Below, piece by piece: positions 46,171-55,413 of a stretch of DNA of 64,000 bases. The first letter of the stretch is position 1, and every line of letters starts with the position of its first letter. The notes beneath the pieces are model-generated. The model was not told the origin of the DNA, searched no databases, and saw only the letters and a program-made list of their open reading frames with translations. This stretch comes from Vibrio superstes (GTDB lineage: Bacteria; Pseudomonadota; Gammaproteobacteria; Enterobacterales; Vibrionaceae): positions 2,132,644 through 2,196,643 of the forward strand of contig NZ_BCUR01000004.1 of NCBI RefSeq assembly GCF_003569005.1, read 5' to 3'. The translations under genes and the position numbers were made by a program.

Positions 46171-47436
46171 TCAGGCCACATTCAATTGATAGAAAGTTTT
46201 ATTAGCACTCCCTTTTTTTGATTCAATCAACCCTTCTGTGGCTAATCGCTTTAATGCCACCCCTATCGAACGACAGTTGTTTTGTCCAACATTGCAGTAA
46301 TTGCAAACATCTGTTGCAGTCATCCACTTAAGAGTGCGACCTACACTATCGACTTCAACAAAGCGCTCATGGAGCATGTCATACCAATTACCCTTGTAAT
46401 CATGGCCTTGGTTGATTTTCGCCACTTTTCTTGATTCATCAGCATTAAGAAGCCATGACTCTCCATCGATGTAGTACTGCATCACTTCTAACCAAAACTG
46501 TTTTAGTTGTTCTGGTTTAACTAACTTCAAGCGACCTGATACATATGACCAACCGAGGATTGTATTAACTCGTTCTACATCTATAGGCTTTTCAAGCTCT
46601 AGTACCGCAAAACGACTAGACCCAGTTTCATCTCTAAGAAACTCACTACCATTAACCGTTGCGATTAATGAAGTTTGTCGTTTCTTTTTAATCTCGGTAC
46701 GTCCATATGGAGGGCGAACAGTATCCACTTCTCGTGTAATGAAGGCTTTCAATCCTCCTTGACTGTTCTTTGAGGTTCGCTCTAACTCTCCAAGCTCTGT
46801 GATTAAGCTTTTAATGCAAGCTAACACCGAGTCTTTATTGTCAGGATTGAGTTCTGCCCCCTCTAAGAAAGCTCCGTTTATTACATCAGCGAACCGGCGT
46901 ATAAACGCTGTCTTCTTGAACGACTGCCCGCCTTGCAATATGGGTATTAGTTTACTGCTGAATCGTGGCTCAAAAACTGATGCAACTACTGAGATAAAAA
47001 ACCTCAGCATCACCGCTCTTGCGATACCTGAATCTTTTGCATTCATAGCCTCAATTAGAGGAAATACTCGCTCTACCCCATCCCACTTATCACTATCTAG
47101 ATAGTTTCTAAACGGGTGATACGTATTCTTCTCTGCTAAAGCCATTAAATGATCTTCAAATACAGATTTAGGAAGCCCAGCTTTCAAGCACTCACTAACA
47201 ATTAAACTTCTCATGCCCTCAAAACTACTGTCAAAGAGTCTTCCATACTCAAAGATCTCAAACTCTAATGTCATCTGATTAGTCATAGGTTTTAAACCAA
47301 GATGATTGAGTAAAGTTTCAAGATTTTGCTGGGTTGCTAATGGTTTTCCACTCAAACCAATATCTGGAAAATTTAGACCGGCATTGCTAACTGTATACGG
47401 CTCGTTCTGTTGAGCTTCTGCAAATGTATAATTCAT
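46171..47436 (-). CDS. VapE-family primase-helicase-like ATPase
   Basis: 421 residues of the virulence-associated E (VapE, PF05272) family. P-loop region ILQGGQSFKKTAFIRRF (about 165-180), Walker B-like LITELGELERTSK, and sensor-type TSLIATVNGSEFLRDETGSSRF are present. VapE proteins in satellites act in replication. The N-terminal primase part seen in longer homologues is missing. AAAGGAGA ribosome binding site; AlpA-like gene is upstream in the same orientation. Confidence 0.86.
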   Translation of the reverse strand: MNYTFAEAQQNEPYTVSNAGLNFPDIGLSGKPLATQQNLETLLNHLGLKPMTNQMTLEFEIFEYGRLFDSSFEGMRSLIVSECLKAGLPKSVFEDHLMALAEKNTYHPFRNYLDSDKWDGVERVFPLIEAMNAKDSGIARAVMLRFFISVVASVFEPRFSSKLIPILQGGQSFKKTAFIRRFADVINGAFLEGAELNPDNKDSVLACIKSLITELGELERTSKNSQGGLKAFITREVDTVRPPYGRTEIKKKRQTSLIATVNGSEFLRDETGSSRFAVLELEKPIDVERVNTILGWSYVSGRLKLVKPEQLKQFWLEVMQYYIDGESWLLNADESRKVAKINQGHDYKGNWYDMLHERFVEVDSVGRTLKWMTATDVCNYCNVGQNNCRSIGVALKRLATEGLIESKKGSANKTFYQLNVA

Positions 47437-47542
47437 TCTATACTCTCCTTTAGTCGCGGTGTCCTATCGCCAAATACTTCACCGCTACTGAATTCGATTC
47501 CCCTATTGCTAATCGCTATAGGGGGATTCATTCTTTCCTTCA

Positions 47543-47752
47543 TTAAGCCGTATGTGTAAACACACGCCCCTCAATAAAAGCATCAAGATCCTTTAGGGTG
47601 TAAAAGACTTTTCGACCGACCTTAATAAAAGGCAATTGGTAGCGTCCTGTACTCGCCCAAACAGCTAGTGTCCCTTCAGTTACACCTAGGTATTCGGCCG
47701 CAGCCTTTCGGTTCATCTTGTCGCTAAACCGACTCATCAATTCATTGCTCAT
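47543..47752 (-). CDS. AlpA-family/excisionase-like HTH regulator
   Basis: 69 residues with a winged MerR/AlpA-type helix-turn-helix: MNRKAAAEYLGVTEGTLAVWASTGRYQLPFIKVGRKVFYTLKDLDAFI. In P4-like elements and PICIs AlpA proteins control integrase or element induction. AAGGAAGG ribosome binding site. Directly upstream of vapE-like gene. Confidence 0.88.
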   Translation of the reverse strand: MSNELMSRFSDKMNRKAAAEYLGVTEGTLAVWASTGRYQLPFIKVGRKVFYTLKDLDAFIEGRVFTHTA

Positions 47753-47912
47753 GTTAAACCTTCCTTACTTTTAATTATCCGAATTGGATGAGTTGAGATT
47801 AGGCTTGCAAGGAGGGTGATACAACAAAAACGCAGGGACGGATTTTAGAGAAGTTGGTTTAGTCAAATAATGGTAGCCCTTATAAATAAAGGACTAGAGG
47901 GGAGGACGGATT

Positions 47913-48629
47913 TTAGTTTCGCTTTCGTTTTAGCGTAGAAATATGATCGCTGATTTGCTCGTTACTATAAGCTGGTGAACTGAGTGTTATAGACTGAGTG
48001 TCCAACTCATCACTGCCTTCAACTTGTCTATCAATCGCGAGTTCTAATTCATCGAAGTCAACATTATCAGGAGTATCAGTGACATCTAACCCCATGTATA
48101 TACGTCTGTAGTTAGACCTGATTCGATCCGCTCCTTTGTCTGAATAAGCCCCTTCAATGCAAATAGTTAAAAACCAGATAAACTCACTACTCAAAGACGT
48201 TGCGACTGTTCTATCCCAAGCCTTCCACATTGCTGTAAATTCTTCAAAGCGATAATAATTTTTACTTTTCGGAGTAACAGCTCGTGTACAGATATACTCA
48301 CCCGTATCTGTAAATTCATTAATTTCTACACCTTCGTGCTTCGCTCGCTGAAAAGTGACCGCTGATAGCAGGTGTTCAATTGGTTGTGTAGATAGATCAA
48401 TTTGTTGCTGTAATAAAGAGCCTTTTATGGAGAAGTAAGTGCGGTATTCCTCGTTTTCGATTTCTGACATCAGTTTTCTAACCGATTTGAGTTGCTGGAT
48501 TAACTTATTCAGGCGTTTGATATCTGGCGTTTCTGGAATGTCTTTTAGCGCTAACTTAACCTCGGAAATCTGCTTAGCATCCAAGCCTAAGCCTTCGAGC
48601 TCACTAATTTGCTGTACGCTAAATTTCAT
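47913..48629 (-). CDS. satellite backbone protein of unknown function
   Basis: 238 residues from ATG 48629 (a TTG 27 bases earlier is possible). Predominantly helical; the N-terminal 90 residues look like coiled coil (SVQQISELEGLGLDAKQISEV...LNKLIQQLKSVRKLMSEIE). The middle part (ICTRAVTPKSKNYYRFEEFTAMWKAWDRTVA) is not recognised. First gene of the minus-strand backbone run near the right end. Confidence 0.65.
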   Translation of the reverse strand: MKFSVQQISELEGLGLDAKQISEVKLALKDIPETPDIKRLNKLIQQLKSVRKLMSEIENEEYRTYFSIKGSLLQQQIDLSTQPIEHLLSAVTFQRAKHEGVEINEFTDTGEYICTRAVTPKSKNYYRFEEFTAMWKAWDRTVATSLSSEFIWFLTICIEGAYSDKGADRIRSNYRRIYMGLDVTDTPDNVDFDELELAIDRQVEGSDELDTQSITLSSPAYSNEQISDHISTLKRKRN

Positions 48630-48882
48630 CTGGCTTATTTCCTTAGTATTAAGCAATTACTACTTAAGTTCATCCTAAAAGCTTTGATCTATATCGTGTA
48701 GAAAACAGCCTCAAGAGTGTGAGCTGGCATCAATTACTGACACTGAAACAACCATTGAAATTCTTTGTATGGTACGACTTGGAGAGTTTGGATTTAGAGG
48801 CCGAGCTTATTATTGATGTTCAGAATGAGGAATATAAATGCAAGCTAGGATAGATGAAAATTAACGAAAGTTAATTTCTTCG

Positions 48883-48902
48883 GCACCACAGGGGCACCAC
48901 AG
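48883..48902 (+). repeat. integrase arm-type sites, right end
   Basis: GCACCACAGGGGCACCACAG; one base differs from 36837-36856. Located 52 bases inside the right attachment core. Confidence 0.8.
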
Positions 48903-48909
48903 AAAAGCA

Positions 48910-48944
48910 AAAGGCCAGATAACTCATTGAATTATCTGGCCTTT
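48910..48944 (-). terminator. terminator downstream of the tRNA fragment
   Basis: AAAGGCCAGATAA / TTATCTGGCCTTT (13 perfect pairs, 9-base loop) with T-rich sequence on the minus strand, as expected for the terminator of a tRNA read on that strand. Confidence 0.75.
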
Positions 48945-48953
48945 CTATTGTAG

Positions 48954-49000
48954 ATGGCGCGCCCTGTAGGATTCGAACCTACGACCACATCCTTAGAAGG
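48954..49000 (-). tRNA. 3' fragment of tRNA-Arg(UCU) at the right end (attR)
   Basis: On the minus strand the sequence runs from the anticodon loop CTTCTAAG through GTAGGTTCGAATCCTAC (T-arm) to AGGGCGC, G and CCA, matching the 3' half of tRNA-Arg(UCU), like E. coli argU. The 5' half (D-arm, acceptor 5' strand GCGCCC) is absent: bases after 49000 diverge. So this is a 47-base fragment and not a functional tRNA. It shares only its last 18 bases with the left copy at 36691. Confidence 0.88.
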
Positions 49001-49209
49001 GATTATCAGTCAATATTTCAAATTAATCCACATTCCTCCAAAATTAATAAAAACTCATATTAACAACATCTTACGCTAGATAACTACCAAACTTACAATT
49101 CAATTTAGTTCAGAATAATTCATTTACCTTCATCACTACTTGACTAAGTATTTGACTAAAGCAACCTATACAAGTACAGTATGTTTTAGTCTCCTAAGAA
49201 GGCACGAGT

Positions 49210-50481
49210 ATGTTCACAGCAAAGTATTTACAAAGCTTAGAACCGAAGAAAAATCCATACTATGTTACTGATAAAACTCAAGAACGAGGAACTGGGCGTT
49301 TAGTCGTTCAAGTGTTGCCAAGGGGGCGAAAAAGCTTCAAGTTCCGCTATTTCCATCAAGAAAATGCTTCATATATCGCCATTGGTGACTTTCCTGCAAC
49401 CACTCTTCATCAAGCCAGACAACGAAAACAACACTATTCCAAGTTACTTAGCGAAGGAAAAGACCCCAAAATAGAGATTGAAAAAGAAGCATCGCGTAAA
49501 CAACAGCTAATAGATCAAGAAAATCAAAATGGCTCAATTAAGGAACTATTGGATTCGCAGGCTGAACATAAAAAACGAAATAATAAAAGAAACTATGAAA
49601 AGGAGTTAGGTTTCGTTGAAGGTGAATTATACAAATTTATCGACCCCGAAACAAAAGCGAATAAGATCACCCCACAAGACCTCATTCCTATGCTTGCAAG
49701 TATGATTAACCGAGGAGCCGTGTCTAAAGCCAACAAAGTAAGATCTATTCTCCATGCCGCTTTCGGTTATGGAATGAATCATGACAATGATCCGGCTAAC
49801 TTTCATGAAAATATGCCCACACGATTCCAGTTACTCAGTAATCCAGTTTCAGCAATTCCTGTCCAAACCGCTGCTGACAAACCAGGTGACCACTTTTTGA
49901 GTTTTGATGAACTATTTAAGCTATTAGACGATATGGATCATCGATTTGATGATTTGCGACTAAGACAGACGACTCGAAACCTCATCAAAGTCTGTTTATA
50001 TACAGGAGGTCAGAGACCTTATGAAATATGCAATACACTATGGACGGATATTGACTGGGAGCTAAAAATAATTACCGTCAGACCCGAGATTTTCAAAACA
50101 AACGTAGCCCATGTAATTCCTTTGACCGAAACAGTCCTTGAAATTCTCAAACAAATGAAGAGCAACAGTCAAAGTCTATATGTTTTCAACAAACACAATA
50201 CTCTCGACGAACCGACTCCGACAAACACTCTAGCTCAGGCGATCACATATTACAGGAACGTTACAGATATCAATCACTTTACAGCTAGGGATTTCCGGCG
50301 CACATTCAAAACACTAGGGGGGAATTTAAGTATTACCAAAGAACATAGAGATAGAATTCAAGGACATGCGTTTGGAGACGTATCAAGCAAACACTATGAT
50401 CGATACGAGTACTTAAAAGAAAAGCGAGAAGGTTTGGTTAAATGGGAGAACGTTCTAAACCGAGTTACTCCTTTTGATTAA
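49210..50481 (+). CDS. tyrosine recombinase, second integrase
   Basis: 423 residues with an N-terminal DUF4102-like domain (GRLVVQVLPRGRKSFKFRYFHQENASYIAIGDFPATTLHQAR), a core-binding domain and a divergent catalytic domain: TGGQRPYEI (Arg), HFTARDFRRTFKT (Arg/Arg in the HxxR position, the His shifted), HAFGDVSSKHYDRYEY (His and Tyr). A direct repeat of TTGACTAA (49140 and 49152) lies before the gene as possible arm sites. It differs clearly from the first integrase, so a separate island probably starts at the tRNA fragment. Confidence 0.88.
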   Translation: MFTAKYLQSLEPKKNPYYVTDKTQERGTGRLVVQVLPRGRKSFKFRYFHQENASYIAIGDFPATTLHQARQRKQHYSKLLSEGKDPKIEIEKEASRKQQLIDQENQNGSIKELLDSQAEHKKRNNKRNYEKELGFVEGELYKFIDPETKANKITPQDLIPMLASMINRGAVSKANKVRSILHAAFGYGMNHDNDPANFHENMPTRFQLLSNPVSAIPVQTAADKPGDHFLSFDELFKLLDDMDHRFDDLRLRQTTRNLIKVCLYTGGQRPYEICNTLWTDIDWELKIITVRPEIFKTNVAHVIPLTETVLEILKQMKSNSQSLYVFNKHNTLDEPTPTNTLAQAITYYRNVTDINHFTARDFRRTFKTLGGNLSITKEHRDRIQGHAFGDVSSKHYDRYEYLKEKREGLVKWENVLNRVTPFD

Positions 50482-50741
50482 CGGTCCCGGACAATACTTA
50501 CTAGCACCCTCAGGAATGTGATTCATAAGGGTGCACTTTTTAAATGTATGCTATTCAACTAGGTTTATTTTATAAAACTGATAGAACACGTTTCTAAGCA
50601 TATCGTGCCGTAAAGACAAGCTAAAACGTCTTTGGACAAAAACGTGCTTGCGAGCCTCCCAAGTCACACTCTTTCAGATTAGTTTTAGTACGCCATTAGG
50701 CGGATTAGCATCCTCTAGAGATGATTTTGTTCAATGAAACT

Positions 50742-50773
50742 AAAAAGCTTCGCTAATGTTAGCGAAGCTTTTT
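50742..50773. terminator. bidirectional terminator between integrase and amidase
   Basis: AAAAAGCTTCGCTAA / TTAGCGAAGCTTTTT, a 15-bp inverted repeat with a very small loop; T-rich in both directions, serving the convergent integrase and amidase genes. Confidence 0.8.
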
Positions 50774-50787
50774 GGGGTTAACTCGGT

Positions 50788-52320
50788 TTACTTAACGCCA
50801 TTTGGCATCAGGTCACCTGTGAAGAACTTCGGTGCGCCTTTGCTGTATGCGCCTGCCACTTTCACAACCGTTGCCGTGTCATCTGGCTTACCGATAATTT
50901 GTAGACCGAACGGGACACCGTCTGGGCTAAGACCTGCAGGTACGCTAGCCGCTGGTAACCAACCCAATAGGTTGAACGGTAGTGTGTACATCATACCGAC
51001 AGCATTGTCGTATGTCTGCCCATCTTCTTTTAGTGGCTCATCGGTAATGAAGTTGTAATCCGCTGGTACGGTCACTGTTGGCATGGTTGGGGCAATTACC
51101 AAATCGTAACCTTGTGCGTAAACTTCTTCCGCTAACTTCGTCCACATGCGTTGTACTTCAGCTTCGGTTTTCGCTTGTGCTCGGCCGTCGTAATCTTCAC
51201 GATGGTCGATCGCTTTTTGAATGAGTTTACCCGTGTAAGTGGTCATTTGGTCTGTCTTGCCTTCGTAACTGTCCATCATTGGTGCGCCCAGCGCTCCAGA
51301 AAATGCAAGGTTTGACACCCCCTCCAGAAGACCCATTTGCATTTCGAAATCAAAGTCTACGACATCAACAGTCGCTCCTTGCTTACGCAGTACTTCCATT
51401 GCGTCTTCCATGCCTTCGGCAACATAGTTTGCCATCGGGCTTGTTCCCATGTCGCCAAGGTAGGCGATCTTCATGCCTTCTAGAGACTCCACTTCTTTAC
51501 TGAGCTTCTTTTGCTCACCAACGGTTGGTACAGACCACGCCGCATCGGGACCAGACATTACGTTGTACATCATCACCATGTCTTCAAAGCTACGAGCAAT
51601 TGGTCCGCTGCCTGAGAAATAAGAGTAGAGCGTCGCATTAGGAACACTGAATGCGGCAGGTTTTAAGCCATATAAGCCATTGAAAGAAGAAGGGATACGG
51701 ATAGAGCCTCCCATGTCAGAGCCTGTTGCGATGGTTGCGTAACCTGCCGCAACCGCTGCGCCAGAGCCGCCTGAAGAGCCACCTACCGCGAAATCAGAGT
51801 TCCAAGGGTTGCGAGAAGTTCCCCATGCATCCGTGCTCGTGACCCAGTTGAAGTAAAGCTCAGGAACTGTTGTTTGAATGACCGGAACTGCACCGACTTC
51901 GTTTAGCTTAGAGACCATTGGGTCCGCGTGTTTCATTGGCGCATCGTCCATATGAAGCTTAGAGCCAAACGTTACTTTCCAACCTTTGTCGTGATGTTCA
52001 TCTTTTACAGCAAAAGTCACGCCTTCCATTGAGCGGTATGTGCCGTCTTGGTAGCGTTGGGTGGACTCTTTCGCCGCTTCTAATGCGGTGTCCCAATGCT
52101 CGTAAGTGACCGCATTAACAACATGATTCGTCGCTTCGTATTGAGCTTTCTGCGCTTGTAGGACATCAACCGGTGTGATCATGCCTGATTTGAACAGTTC
52201 AATTTGTGTATTGGCTGGCATGAACGCCAACTCTTCTTGTGAGAAATCTGCTGCTAGAGTATTGCCTGCTAATAAAGCAAGCGCGATTGGAGCAAACTTC
52301 AATGTGCGTGATAGTGTCAT
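50788..52320 (-). CDS. exported amidase-signature family protein
   Basis: 510 residues. A signal peptide (about 1-23, AGNTLA|AD) sends it to the periplasm. The amidase-signature domain has Lys106 (FAVKDE), Ser182 in GGSSGGSGAAVAAG and Ser206 in GSDMGGSIRIP, the Ser-cisSer-Lys triad. Substrate is not evident. It is divergent from a LysR regulator with a palindrome between them, so the regulator likely controls it. Codon use looks chromosomal rather than island-like. Confidence 0.9.
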   Translation of the reverse strand: MTLSRTLKFAPIALALLAGNTLAADFSQEELAFMPANTQIELFKSGMITPVDVLQAQKAQYEATNHVVNAVTYEHWDTALEAAKESTQRYQDGTYRSMEGVTFAVKDEHHDKGWKVTFGSKLHMDDAPMKHADPMVSKLNEVGAVPVIQTTVPELYFNWVTSTDAWGTSRNPWNSDFAVGGSSGGSGAAVAAGYATIATGSDMGGSIRIPSSFNGLYGLKPAAFSVPNATLYSYFSGSGPIARSFEDMVMMYNVMSGPDAAWSVPTVGEQKKLSKEVESLEGMKIAYLGDMGTSPMANYVAEGMEDAMEVLRKQGATVDVVDFDFEMQMGLLEGVSNLAFSGALGAPMMDSYEGKTDQMTTYTGKLIQKAIDHREDYDGRAQAKTEAEVQRMWTKLAEEVYAQGYDLVIAPTMPTVTVPADYNFITDEPLKEDGQTYDNAVGMMYTLPFNLLGWLPAASVPAGLSPDGVPFGLQIIGKPDDTATVVKVAGAYSKGAPKFFTGDLMPNGVK

Positions 52321-52419
52321 CTTGATACCTACTAAGCTAATGATTGTTACTTCACCTGTTGAAGTAACTCTAGGGATGCAGCGATTATCATGCAGTTTTC
52401 ATTGACTCTCCACACCCCC

Positions 52420-52442
52420 AAGGATAGGTTAAACCTATCCTT
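52420..52442. promoter_or_regulatory. palindromic operator between amidase and LysR genes
   Basis: AAGGATAGGT-TAA-ACCTATCCTT is a perfect 10-bp inverted repeat around 3 bases, 25 bases before the LysR start and about 100 from the amidase start. LysR-type proteins bind such sites, usually autorepressing. Confidence 0.65.
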
Positions 52443-52467
52443 ATAAATGTAATGACGGACAGGACTG

Positions 52468-53346
52468 ATGGCAGCCTCAATTGAACAGTTAAGTGCTTTT
52501 GTTGAAACTATAGATAGAGGTGGTTTTAAACCAGCCAGTCGAAGGCTAGGGAAACATGCAGTCACAATCAGTGGATTGGTCGCCAACCTAGAGAGTGCAG
52601 TAGGGTTTGAGCTTTTTGTTAGGAAGCCGAGGTCGCTTGAGCTTACAGAGAAAGGGAAAGAGCTCTATGATCACGCACGATCGGTTTTGCGAGAAATAGA
52701 ACACTTTGATGCGAAGGCAAGCAGTCTACTCGGAGACGAACCTAGTCGCATCACTATCGCTATTGATTCAGCGCTCAACGGGGCTGAACTGTCTCTGGTT
52801 TACAAACATCTTTTTCAACGCTTTCCAACACTCGAGGTAAAAATACTCAGTGGTGATCCGCTGCTCGTTAGAAGTTGGGTATTAACAGAGCAAGCCGACA
52901 TTGGCTTAAGCATGGGGACTTTTTCTATGTCACATGAGCTCTCTTCAGCACGGGCATTTAGCTTTCAAATAGCCAACCTTGCCTCGCCTGACCTTAAGTT
53001 AGCAGGTAAGAAAATGACCATGCATCAAGCCCGTGGGTTACATCAGATATCCGTTAAGTTCCTAAAAGACTTAGGGCTCAGTGAAGCGCACAATGTGAGT
53101 AATAAAATCACATATTGCAACAATCTTCATGAGATATTGGAGTTAGTAAAACATTGTTCATGTTGGGCAGTTATGCCGCTATTTTTATGTGAAGACGCAC
53201 TTGAAAATGGCGAAATTGATAAGTTTGAGTTAGAGGTTGAAGATACTGCTCACTGGTATACCGACCTGATTTGGCGCGCTGAAAAACCCGTTAACTCGGC
53301 TATGCAGTTGTTTATTGACGAAGTACTCAAATTCAAGGAACGATAG
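52468..53346 (+). CDS. LysR-family transcriptional regulator
   Basis: 292 residues: N-terminal winged HTH (about 5-63; AFVETIDRGGFKPASRRLGKHAVTISGLVANLESAVGFELFVR) and a type 2 periplasmic-binding effector domain (about 95-290). GGAC ribosome binding site. The divergent amidase gene is the obvious target. Confidence 0.9.
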   Translation: MAASIEQLSAFVETIDRGGFKPASRRLGKHAVTISGLVANLESAVGFELFVRKPRSLELTEKGKELYDHARSVLREIEHFDAKASSLLGDEPSRITIAIDSALNGAELSLVYKHLFQRFPTLEVKILSGDPLLVRSWVLTEQADIGLSMGTFSMSHELSSARAFSFQIANLASPDLKLAGKKMTMHQARGLHQISVKFLKDLGLSEAHNVSNKITYCNNLHEILELVKHCSCWAVMPLFLCEDALENGEIDKFELEVEDTAHWYTDLIWRAEKPVNSAMQLFIDEVLKFKER

Positions 53347-53559
53347 ACTTATTTTGCATTTTTTCGTCCACTTCATTCGCATGAGAAATAGTAAGCCAAA
53401 TAACGGTTAATGGACGTTAGCCGTTAGCAAGCTGAAACAAACTTTGGGGCATTTCTGTTTAACGGCTTCTTAATTATTGGAAGCAGCTAAGCCTCTGAGC
53501 TCAAATTGACAAATACAGAAATACCCTGTCTGTGTTTTGCTATTCAGATGAACAATTTT

Positions 53560-54285
53560 CTATATACACTTTTGTAGCGGAACCCATATATACCCATGCT
53601 CCGTATCTCCGTAAGTAACACTTGATACCTTTAGCTGATAAAGACCAGCTATGTACAAGCACACAATCGCATCTAAAGCATCCTCGTTGTTTTTTAAATC
53701 AGTACCTTTCAAACTATTGATATAGGAATCAGAAAGAAGCATCTTGATTTGAGTCGGGAGCTGAAGTGATAAAATACTTGATTTTTCGAGGGCCAAAATG
53801 AAATTAGCTAATTCGACTTGACCTGATTTTTTGTCAGCGACTTTACCTTTCTTATACGCAAGCCGCTCTGTTAACCCAAAGCATTCAATTATAGCTGGGT
53901 GAGGATAACACTCAATTTGCCATCTATCTGAAGATAAGTGCTGAAAGCCCTGTGATTTCAAAGACGAGGACAAATTTACACTCATAGCTTCTGGATAAAG
54001 GGACTTATTAGAAGTGTGGCAAGATGCTTTTCTAGAGCCATAATCACGGCTAAGCGATTTCTCACAAACTCTTTGACCTGTTTGATTTTCAATGATCAAA
54101 GGAGCATCTATGGCAACCCCCCAGAGTTCATTTTGGTTTTTGAGTATTTCTAAAATTCTAGACATACCAAATATCGCAGGTTCAAGCTGATCCAGTATCA
54201 GGTTTTTCCCACTTAAGGTGCCGATAGCAATGGCAGAAGGGTTTTTCTCACTATGCCAAGCCAAGTCTATTCCTGCTAATTTCAT
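53560..54285 (-). CDS. DUF429 family protein
   Basis: 241 residues. RNase H-like DUF429 pattern: GIDLAWHS at the N-terminus, VAIDAPL about residue 60, RVCEKSLSRDYGSRKASCH after it and C-terminal NNEDALDAIVCLYIAGLY with an acidic pair. DUF429 members are predicted nucleases or phosphatase-like and are seen in genomic islands. Activity is not established. Surrounded by gene-poor sequence. Confidence 0.8.
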   Translation of the reverse strand: MKLAGIDLAWHSEKNPSAIAIGTLSGKNLILDQLEPAIFGMSRILEILKNQNELWGVAIDAPLIIENQTGQRVCEKSLSRDYGSRKASCHTSNKSLYPEAMSVNLSSSLKSQGFQHLSSDRWQIECYPHPAIIECFGLTERLAYKKGKVADKKSGQVELANFILALEKSSILSLQLPTQIKMLLSDSYINSLKGTDLKNNEDALDAIVCLYIAGLYQLKVSSVTYGDTEHGYIWVPLQKCI

Positions 54286-54555
54286 TGCTTACTCGTTATG
54301 TAGTGGATCATCAAATTTGGCCTCATCTTTGGAGATTTTGCTATTAGCTATTTTAGGGGAAAATTGACTTACTTTCATTAGTGCATTTTGCGGCTGTAAC
54401 TCGTCTTGGGGCAAATGTTTGTTAGTGCATCTACTGGGTTCACTTCTAAAGACTACTCTCGAATTACAGAATCTATAATCTCGTAGAAAACCTCAGTATT
54501 CTTTGTGTTCTGAACTGCCACCTCAATACCCTAATATCTAAGATGATAATCTCTA

Positions 54556-54846
54556 TTATTTGGGGCAAGGCACCTTTCTTTTGAGTTGTGCTGCATCAAA
54601 AAACAGCTTCAGTACGTCGTATTTTTCTTTTCGCGTCTTGTGTGTTTCGTGCGCCGTTCTTCTCCAGTAGCCCATCATTTGCTTACGCCCAACCCGGCTT
54701 AAGTTTTCATTCAGATAAGGCTCATGCTCAAAAATGTCCTCAATGATGGCCAGCAATCGCTTTAGCTGTTTCTTGCGATACGGGATCCCTTTTTTCACAT
54801 AAGGCGCCATGACAGTACGGATTTGTTTGTAGGTTGTGGGGTTCAT
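54556..54846 (-). CDS. small basic protein, unknown
   Basis: 96 residues, strongly basic (TYKQIRTVMAPYVKKGIPYRKKQLKRLL) and helical, with a good AGGAGA ribosome binding site. The pattern resembles accessory-element proteins, perhaps nucleic-acid binding, but no family is recognised. It is divergent from the gene at 55002. Confidence 0.55.
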   Translation of the reverse strand: MNPTTYKQIRTVMAPYVKKGIPYRKKQLKRLLAIIEDIFEHEPYLNENLSRVGRKQMMGYWRRTAHETHKTRKEKYDVLKLFFDAAQLKRKVPCPK

Positions 54847-55001
54847 CGTTCTCTCCTAGGTGTTTATAAGAGTGTTATGAACCTGAGGTAACTGGCAGTG
54901 TTGAGTTGGGTTTTCATGTTGCATCGACTTCGGAGGACTTTCGGGGTGATTTTCAAATGTTAGGGTGATTGTGAAGTTAATCACTCAAAAGGAACATTCA
55001 G

Positions 55002-55334
55002 ATGAAGACGTTTAATACGCTCCAAATCACCCTGCTGTGCGAGACTGACCTAAGTCAGTTAAATAGCTACCCCCTTATGCTGGTGCCTGGAGGCATCAAG
55101 ATAGGCACACCATACCCAGATTTAGGCGCAATGCTGGCTGCCAGTACCTTAGTTACCCCTAATCGATATCTGGTCAGTATCGATGAAGAGCATCTGCGCG
55201 TTTGTCTGTTGCGTGGTGAGTTTTTAGAAGAATGGGTGCTGTTTGCCCTGATATCGGATTCGGATGGCAAGAGGTACGGCCTGATGAAGATGGAACACGT
55301 AACACGTTATCGGTTAAAGTCCGCTTCTAGATAA
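55002..55334 (+). CDS. protein of unknown function with a truncated paralogue nearby
   Basis: 110 residues, soluble, mostly beta. AAAGGAA ribosome binding site. Its segment ETDLSQLNSYPLMLVPGGIKIGTP is similar to the truncated gene at 57408 (ETDFSLLHNAPLQLVEIKGPIFGTP). This reveals a small family in this accessory region. A terminator follows. Confidence 0.6.
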   Translation: MKTFNTLQITLLCETDLSQLNSYPLMLVPGGIKIGTPYPDLGAMLAASTLVTPNRYLVSIDEEHLRVCLLRGEFLEEWVLFALISDSDGKRYGLMKMEHVTRYRLKSASR

Positions 55335-55361
55335 CGAGAGTGCCCTACAGCAACGTTAATC

Positions 55362-55387
55362 AAAAGTCTGTTTTTGCAGGCTTTTTT
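55362..55387 (+). terminator. Rho-independent terminator
   Basis: AAAAGTCTG / CAGGCTTTT with a six-base loop and T tail, between the convergent gene at 55002 and the integrase-domain gene. Confidence 0.78.
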
Positions 55388-55413
55388 CTATTCATAACAC
55401 ATAACGTTTTTCA

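Larger units (their letters stand above)
36691..48971. mobile_element. PICI/P4-like phage-satellite island, about 12.3 kb
   Basis: Bounded by an 18-bp tRNA-derived direct repeat (36691-36708 and 48954-48971) and, inside each end, by a pair of GCACCACAG sites (36837-36856 and 48883-48902, one mismatch). Backbone genes: tyrosine integrase at the left, and at the right on the minus strand an AlpA-like regulator, a VapE-type ATPase and a gene of unknown function. The middle holds defence-type cargo (retron, DUF4041/GIY-YIG pair, GIY-YIG). No structural phage genes are seen. The satellite identification is an inference from this set. Confidence 0.8.

Noticed and set aside
48954..49000. A functional tRNA-Arg gene
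   Set aside because: Only the 3' half from the anticodon loop is present; no 5' acceptor strand or D-arm on either side.
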